NCBI GenBank assembly: GCA_007121175.1
Contig: SKMG01000223.1
Span: forward strand, 1-8,749
Length of the DNA stretch: 8,749 nt
From: Trueperaceae bacterium
GTDB lineage: Bacteria > Deinococcota > Deinococci > Deinococcales > Trueperaceae
Reading direction: 5' to 3'
The notes under the pieces are model-generated. The model searched no databases, had not been told where the DNA came from, and saw only the letters and a list, made by a program, of their open reading frames with translations. The translations under genes and the position numbers were made by a program. Positions 5,143 through 8,749 of this stretch are shown here, piece by piece; the first letter of the stretch is position 1; each line of letters starts with the position of its first letter.

Positions 5143-6090
5143 ATGCTCCTCTACGTAGCTCGCCGCCTCGTCAGCATGGTCCCCGTTCTCCTGGGGATCA
5201 GCTTCATCACGTTCGCCCTGGTGACGTTTGCTCCCGGCGACGCCATCCGGATCATGCTCGGTTCTGAGACGGCCAACGTCGAGAATGTCGAACGGATGCG
5301 GCGTGAACTAGGGCTCGACCTGCCCTGGTACCAGCAGTACGTGCGCTACATGACCGGCGTCGTCCAGGGAAACCTCGGTACTTCCATCGTCTCTCGACAG
5401 CCGGTCGCGGCGCAGATCGCGCAGCGCTTCCCGAACACCCTCGTCCTGACGGTCTCCTCGATGGTCGTCGCGCTCGGCATCGCCGTCCCACTCGGTGTCC
5501 TCGCGGCAGCGAAGCACCATCGAGTTGCCGACTATGGAGCGATGACCTTTGCGATGATCGGTGTCGCGATGCCGAACTTCTGGCTAGGCCTCGTGCTGCT
5601 GATCGTCTTTGGCCTCGAGTTGCGCTGGCTGCCGATCCGTGGCATCGGGTCGTTGGACGATGGCCTGTGGGCGTACGCACGGCACCTCATCCTGCCGGCT
5701 GCGACGCTCGGAACCTCGCTGGCCGCGCTCCTGACCCGCCTCACCCGCAACACCATGCTCGACGTGCTCGGCCAGGACTACGTGCGCACCGCCCGGGCCA
5801 AGGGCCTGCGCAGCGGTCGGGTGCTGTATCACCATGCGCTCCGCAATGCCCTGCTGCCGATCGTGACGACCGCCGGCCTGCAGTTCGGAGCGCTGCTCGG
5901 CGGTGCGATCATCGTCGAGACCATCTTTTCGCTTCCCGGACTCGGTTTGCTGTCGATCAACGCGATACGCGCCCGAGACCTCCCGGTGATGCAGGGCGCA
6001 GTGCTGGTCTTCGCCGTGTGCTTCATGCTCGTGACGCTCCTCACCGATCTCGTCTATGCCGCGATCAACCCAAGGATCCGTTATGGCTGA
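5143..6090 (+). CDS. Peptide ABC importer permease, DppB/OppB type
   Basis: The 315-residue inner-membrane protein forms half of the transmembrane channel. It opens with the typical MLLYVARRLVSMVPVLLGIS (first membrane helix), followed by the periplasmic segment RMRRELGLDLPWYQQY (51-66) and the signature GNLGTS (76-81). Five further hydrophobic segments follow. The cytoplasmic EAA loop that docks the ATPase is YVRTARAKGLRSGRVLYHHALRNALLP (213-239), and SLPGLGLL (263-270) follows it. The sequence is full length and intact. A stop in frame at 5137-5139 forces the start to 5143, yet no SD is visible there, so initiation should be weak or depend on ribosomes arriving from the binding-protein gene. 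The last eight bases overlap the next permease gene. The exact peptide class is not determined. Confidence 0.93.
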   Translation: MLLYVARRLVSMVPVLLGISFITFALVTFAPGDAIRIMLGSETANVENVERMRRELGLDLPWYQQYVRYMTGVVQGNLGTSIVSRQPVAAQIAQRFPNTLVLTVSSMVVALGIAVPLGVLAAAKHHRVADYGAMTFAMIGVAMPNFWLGLVLLIVFGLELRWLPIRGIGSLDDGLWAYARHLILPAATLGTSLAALLTRLTRNTMLDVLGQDYVRTARAKGLRSGRVLYHHALRNALLPIVTTAGLQFGALLGGAIIVETIFSLPGLGLLSINAIRARDLPVMQGAVLVFAVCFMLVTLLTDLVYAAINPRIRYG

Positions 6091-6982
6091 GAGCACGCTC
6101 GGGCCACCGCACGCGGCCTCGGACAGCGCCTCACGGTCGCGTCGGTCGAGGGTCCTCGATGCGTACCTCCGCAACCGCCTAGCCGTGGTGGGCTCCATCG
6201 TCCTGGTGGTGCTCGTCGGCGGGGCCTTGCTCGCTCCGTGGATCTCACCCCACGACCCGCTCACGATGAACCTGGTCAATGCGTACGCGCCGCCCGGGAG
6301 CGAAGGCCACCTGCTCGGCACCGACAACTTCGGGCGCGACATACTCTCCCGTCTGATGCATGGGGCTCGCATTTCGCTCTTCATCGGCCTCGTGGTGGTC
6401 TCAATCGCCGCGTCGATAGGCACGGTGCTCGGGCTGCTCGCCGGCTACCTCGGCGGCTGGGTCGACGACCTAATCATGCGCGCGGTCGAGATCTTCTATG
6501 CGTTCCCGTTCCTCGTGCTCGCGATCGCAGTGATCGCCGTCTTCGGGCCCAGCATCTTCAATGTCATGTGGGTCCTCGGGCTCGTCTCGTGGCCACTCTA
6601 CGCGCGCCTCGTGCGCGCCCAGGTGCTGGCACTGCGCAGCATCGAGTACGTCGAGGCGGCGCGCGCAAGCGGCATGGGAGCGCTTCGGGTGATGTTCCGT
6701 CATGTGCTGCCCAACACCCTCACCCCGGTCGTGGTGGCGGCCACTTTCGGCATCCCGGAAGCCATCCTCGCGTCCGCGGCGCTCGGGTTCCTCGGAATGG
6801 GCGTGCAGCCGCCCACGCCCGAATGGGGCGTGATGATCAGCGAGGGCAAGGACTTCATCCGGCGCGCTCCCTATCTGATCACCTGGCCGGGCGTGGCGAT
6901 CATGCTCGTGGTCCTCGGCTTCAACTTCGTGGGCGATGGGCTCCGCGACGCCCTGGACCCCCGCACGCAACGGAAGGAATGA
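6083..6982 (+). CDS. Peptide ABC importer permease, DppC/OppC type
   Basis: The 299-residue second half of the channel has a cytoplasmic Ser/Arg-rich N-terminus, then membrane helix 1 (about 34-54) and the family-specific HLLGTDNFGRDILSRLMHGARISL (76-99). The EAA loop is YVEAARASGMGALRVMFRHVLPN (189-211), and the end has LGFLGMGVQPPTPEWGVMI (234-252) and GDGLRDALDPR (284-294). The chosen ATG at 6083 has AAGGA six bases upstream (6072-6076) and overlaps the first permease by eight bases, the usual coupling for heterodimeric permeases. An upstream ATG at 6056 in the same frame lies well inside the previous gene and lacks support. Intact EAA loops in both permeases imply that ATPase subunits exist in the cell, although none is in this window. 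Confidence 0.93.
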   Translation: MAESTLGPPHAASDSASRSRRSRVLDAYLRNRLAVVGSIVLVVLVGGALLAPWISPHDPLTMNLVNAYAPPGSEGHLLGTDNFGRDILSRLMHGARISLFIGLVVVSIAASIGTVLGLLAGYLGGWVDDLIMRAVEIFYAFPFLVLAIAVIAVFGPSIFNVMWVLGLVSWPLYARLVRAQVLALRSIEYVEAARASGMGALRVMFRHVLPNTLTPVVVAATFGIPEAILASAALGFLGMGVQPPTPEWGVMISEGKDFIRRAPYLITWPGVAIMLVVLGFNFVGDGLRDALDPRTQRKE

Positions 6983-6986
6983 CGCC

Positions 6987-8375
6987 ATGACCGATGGTCC
7001 TTACGCTCGGGCGCTCGCGCGCGTCCCCGACTACCAGCGCTTCCTCACCGTCGACGAGATGATCGCCAGCGCACGCCGGGTCGTCGCCGACAACCCGACT
7101 CTCGCCTCGATCGAGGCGATCGGCACCTCCACGGACGGCGAGCCGATCCACATGGTCCGCATCGGCACGGGGCCGCAGCGTCTCTTGGCCTACGCCCTCC
7201 CCCACCCGAACGAACCGATCGGCGCCATGCTCGTCCAGTTCCTGCTGCATGAGCTCATACGCGACGAGGCACTTCGCGCGGGTCGGTCGTGGTACCTCCT
7301 GCCCTGCGTCGACCCCGACGGTACGCGGCTCAACGAAGGGTGGTTCGCCGGGCCCTACACCATTCGGAACTATGCTCGCCACTTCTTCCGACCGCGCTCG
7401 CAGGAACAGGTGGAGTGGACGTTCCCTATTCGGTACAAGACGTTCGCTTCCGACACGCCGATGAGCGAGACGCGGGCGCTCATGCAGGCCATCGACACGG
7501 TTCGGCCGCACTTCGTGTACTCGCTCCACAACGCCGGCTTCGGCGGTGCCTACTACTACCTGACGCACGAAGCGCCTGAAGCCTACGAGGCGCTCCATGC
7601 GATCCCAAAGCGGCGGGGCCTCTTCCTGTCGCTCGGGGAGCCCGAGATGCCGTGGGCGACCGAGTTCCATCCTGCCGTCTTCAAGGCGCCGACGTTGGCC
7701 GACATGTACGACCATCTCGAGTCGTATGGTGAGGGCGACCCGGCGGACACCATCCCAGGCGGCGCGTCGAGCTTCGACTACCTGCGCACGAGCGGGCTCG
7801 ACGACACCGTCGCCCTCGTCACCGAGCTGCCCTACTTCCAGGCACCCCAGATCGAGGACCAGACCCCGATCGCCTCGACGCGCCGCGAGGTCATCCTCAC
7901 GGGCATCGAGCGGACCGGTGAGGTCATGGACGTCCTCGAGCGATCACTCGAGCGCTTGGCGCCCTTTCTCACACTCGATACCCGGCTCCATCGCGCGGTG
8001 AGCGCGTTCGTGCCGTACATGCGCAAGAACGACGCAGCCACGGCACGATGGGCGACCGGCGCAGACGGGATGGACGCTCCAGCTACGGTTGCCCAGGCCG
8101 CCGACACCCTGCACATCGGCCTCTTCTACCGGCTCTTGATCGCGAGCATGCTGCCGCGAGCGATCGACGCGCAACTTGCGGTCGATGCCAGCGCCGGACC
8201 GGCGCATCAGACCCTCCTCGAAGAGCGCGGCGTCCTCTGGGACCACCTCGAGCGGTGGGCCGGCGAGATCGAAGCCAATCTCGACATCAGCGCGGTCGCC
8301 ATCAAGCCCCTCGTCGAGGTCCAGTACGGCGCCATGCTCGCCCTCCTCGACAGCGGCAGAGTGCCGACGGGCTGA
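6987..8375 (+). CDS. M14-family zinc carboxypeptidase-like protein, cytoplasmic
   Basis: The 462-residue protein probably trims amino acids or blocking groups from imported peptides. The metallocarboxypeptidase motifs appear in order: HPNE (73-76) supplying His73 and Glu76, PCVDPDGTRLNEGW (106-119), YSLHNAGFGGAYYY (178-191) with His181 as third zinc ligand, and VTELPYF (278-284) with Glu280 as likely catalytic base. Arg127, Arg131 and Arg135 in the intervening loop could bind the substrate carboxylate. There is no signal peptide, so it acts inside the cell. About 180 residues after Glu280 form a mostly helical C-terminal region not recognised as a named domain. The start at 6987 lies four bases past the permease stop with GGAAGGA (6972-6978) eight bases upstream, so it is operon-linked. 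Whether it is a carboxypeptidase, an amidase or an esterase of the M14/AspA-like superfamily is open. Confidence 0.82.
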   Translation: MTDGPYARALARVPDYQRFLTVDEMIASARRVVADNPTLASIEAIGTSTDGEPIHMVRIGTGPQRLLAYALPHPNEPIGAMLVQFLLHELIRDEALRAGRSWYLLPCVDPDGTRLNEGWFAGPYTIRNYARHFFRPRSQEQVEWTFPIRYKTFASDTPMSETRALMQAIDTVRPHFVYSLHNAGFGGAYYYLTHEAPEAYEALHAIPKRRGLFLSLGEPEMPWATEFHPAVFKAPTLADMYDHLESYGEGDPADTIPGGASSFDYLRTSGLDDTVALVTELPYFQAPQIEDQTPIASTRREVILTGIERTGEVMDVLERSLERLAPFLTLDTRLHRAVSAFVPYMRKNDAATARWATGADGMDAPATVAQAADTLHIGLFYRLLIASMLPRAIDAQLAVDASAGPAHQTLLEERGVLWDHLERWAGEIEANLDISAVAIKPLVEVQYGAMLALLDSGRVPTG

Positions 8376-8749
8376 AGACGAAACTCTCGCGGCCTCCCGA
8401 TTGCAAGCGCGCGAGGCTGATCGTCCGTCGCTGCGATGGGTTCGGACCGGGATCTTCGCAGCGGTCGTCCGGTGCGCTCACCGCGCCACGCGAGGTGTCG
8501 GAGCACAGCCGCAACCCAGGGTCGACTCGCTCGTTGCAGGCGTGTGACGGAGCTCACGCCGGCGCTCGGGGCTGTTTTGGTCCTGCGCCGTCACCAGGGC
8601 GCTGAAGTGGCTGCACGACGCATGTTTGACTTCGGCCCAATGGCGCGGCGCGGCCGCGGAACGGAGCTTCAGGCGCTCAACCGACCCGGCGATCGCCGAC
8701 GCGTGCGTGTTCCGTAAGGGACGAACTCACAGACTGGCATCGCAGACCG
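8376..8749. other. 374 bases without a supportable gene
   Basis: GC-rich sequence after the peptidase stop. Open frames here lack recognisable domains or a credible SD, and the plus frame spanning 8048-8605 is a shadow of the peptidase. A weak 6-bp stem (CTCGCG 8386-8391 with CGCGAG 8410-8415) has no T-run, so no clear terminator is seen. A startless plus-strand frame from 8548 to the window edge resembles a winged-helix-like C-terminus only faintly. It may be a gene remnant or chance. Confidence 0.5.

Noticed and set aside
5584..6423. 279-codon minus-strand open frame across both permease genes
   Set aside because: It is antisense to well-conserved permease sequence, is of low complexity and has no recognisable domain or SD.
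6921..7715. 264-codon minus-strand open frame across the peptidase gene
   Set aside because: It is an antisense shadow of the M14 gene with Arg/Gly/Val-rich composition and no motif.
8048..8605. 185-codon plus-strand frame spanning the peptidase end
   Set aside because: It is mostly a frame-shifted shadow of the M14 gene, is Arg/Pro-rich and has no domain.
1..8749. CRISPR array, tRNA, rRNA, insertion sequence or prophage signals
   Set aside because: Both strands were scanned by eye for regular repeats, cloverleaf-like sequence, paired terminal repeats and transposase motifs. None was found.

Overview
This is a high-GC bacterial window with very strong GC preference at third codon positions and clear Shine-Dalgarno (SD) sequences. 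It holds two unrelated gene sets that diverge from an intergenic region at about 3209-3506. No rRNA, tRNA, CRISPR array or insertion sequence was recognised. Exported proteins have ordinary Sec-type or lipoprotein signals. The gene mix (peptide importer, M14 peptidase, ferric-reductase-like and cytochrome c genes) would suit a heterotrophic, respiring high-GC bacterium. A Deinococcota (Truepera-like) source is one guess, but nothing in the sequence proves it.

Left half, all on the minus strand and read from about 3208 down to 1: a SagB-type nitroreductase-family flavoenzyme with an apparent export signal (2528-3208); a 210-base spacer with two inverted repeats; a 49-residue small ORF with a near-perfect SD (2168-2317); a NOX/ferric-reductase-like membrane flavocytochrome (855-2171), whose ATG overlaps the small ORF stop; a membrane-anchored c-type cytochrome (325-846), whose SD overlaps the reductase stop; and the first 47 codons of a lipoprotein (1-141, cut by the window edge). 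The reductase and cytochrome look like one translationally coupled unit. It should carry electrons from cytoplasmic NAD(P)H through FAD and two b hemes across the membrane to a c heme on the outside. The cytochrome appears to have His where its relatives usually have the distal Met heme ligand.

Right half, plus strand: a dipeptide/oligopeptide ABC importer operon. It consists of a secreted solute-binding protein (3507-5078), two permeases (5143-6090 and 6083-6982) and a cytoplasmic M14-family metallocarboxypeptidase-like enzyme (6987-8375). The likely logic is capture of a peptide outside, import, and trimming inside the cell. No ATPase gene is present in the window. A strong hairpin lies between the binding-protein gene and the first permease, which has no visible SD. 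This arrangement would give much more binding protein than permease.

The divergent intergenic region has a near-perfect 16-bp-arm hairpin (3298-3339) between a TATACT -10-like box facing right and a weaker TATGCT box facing left. The last 374 bases (8376-8749) contain no gene that can be supported, apart from a doubtful startless coding remnant at the right edge.
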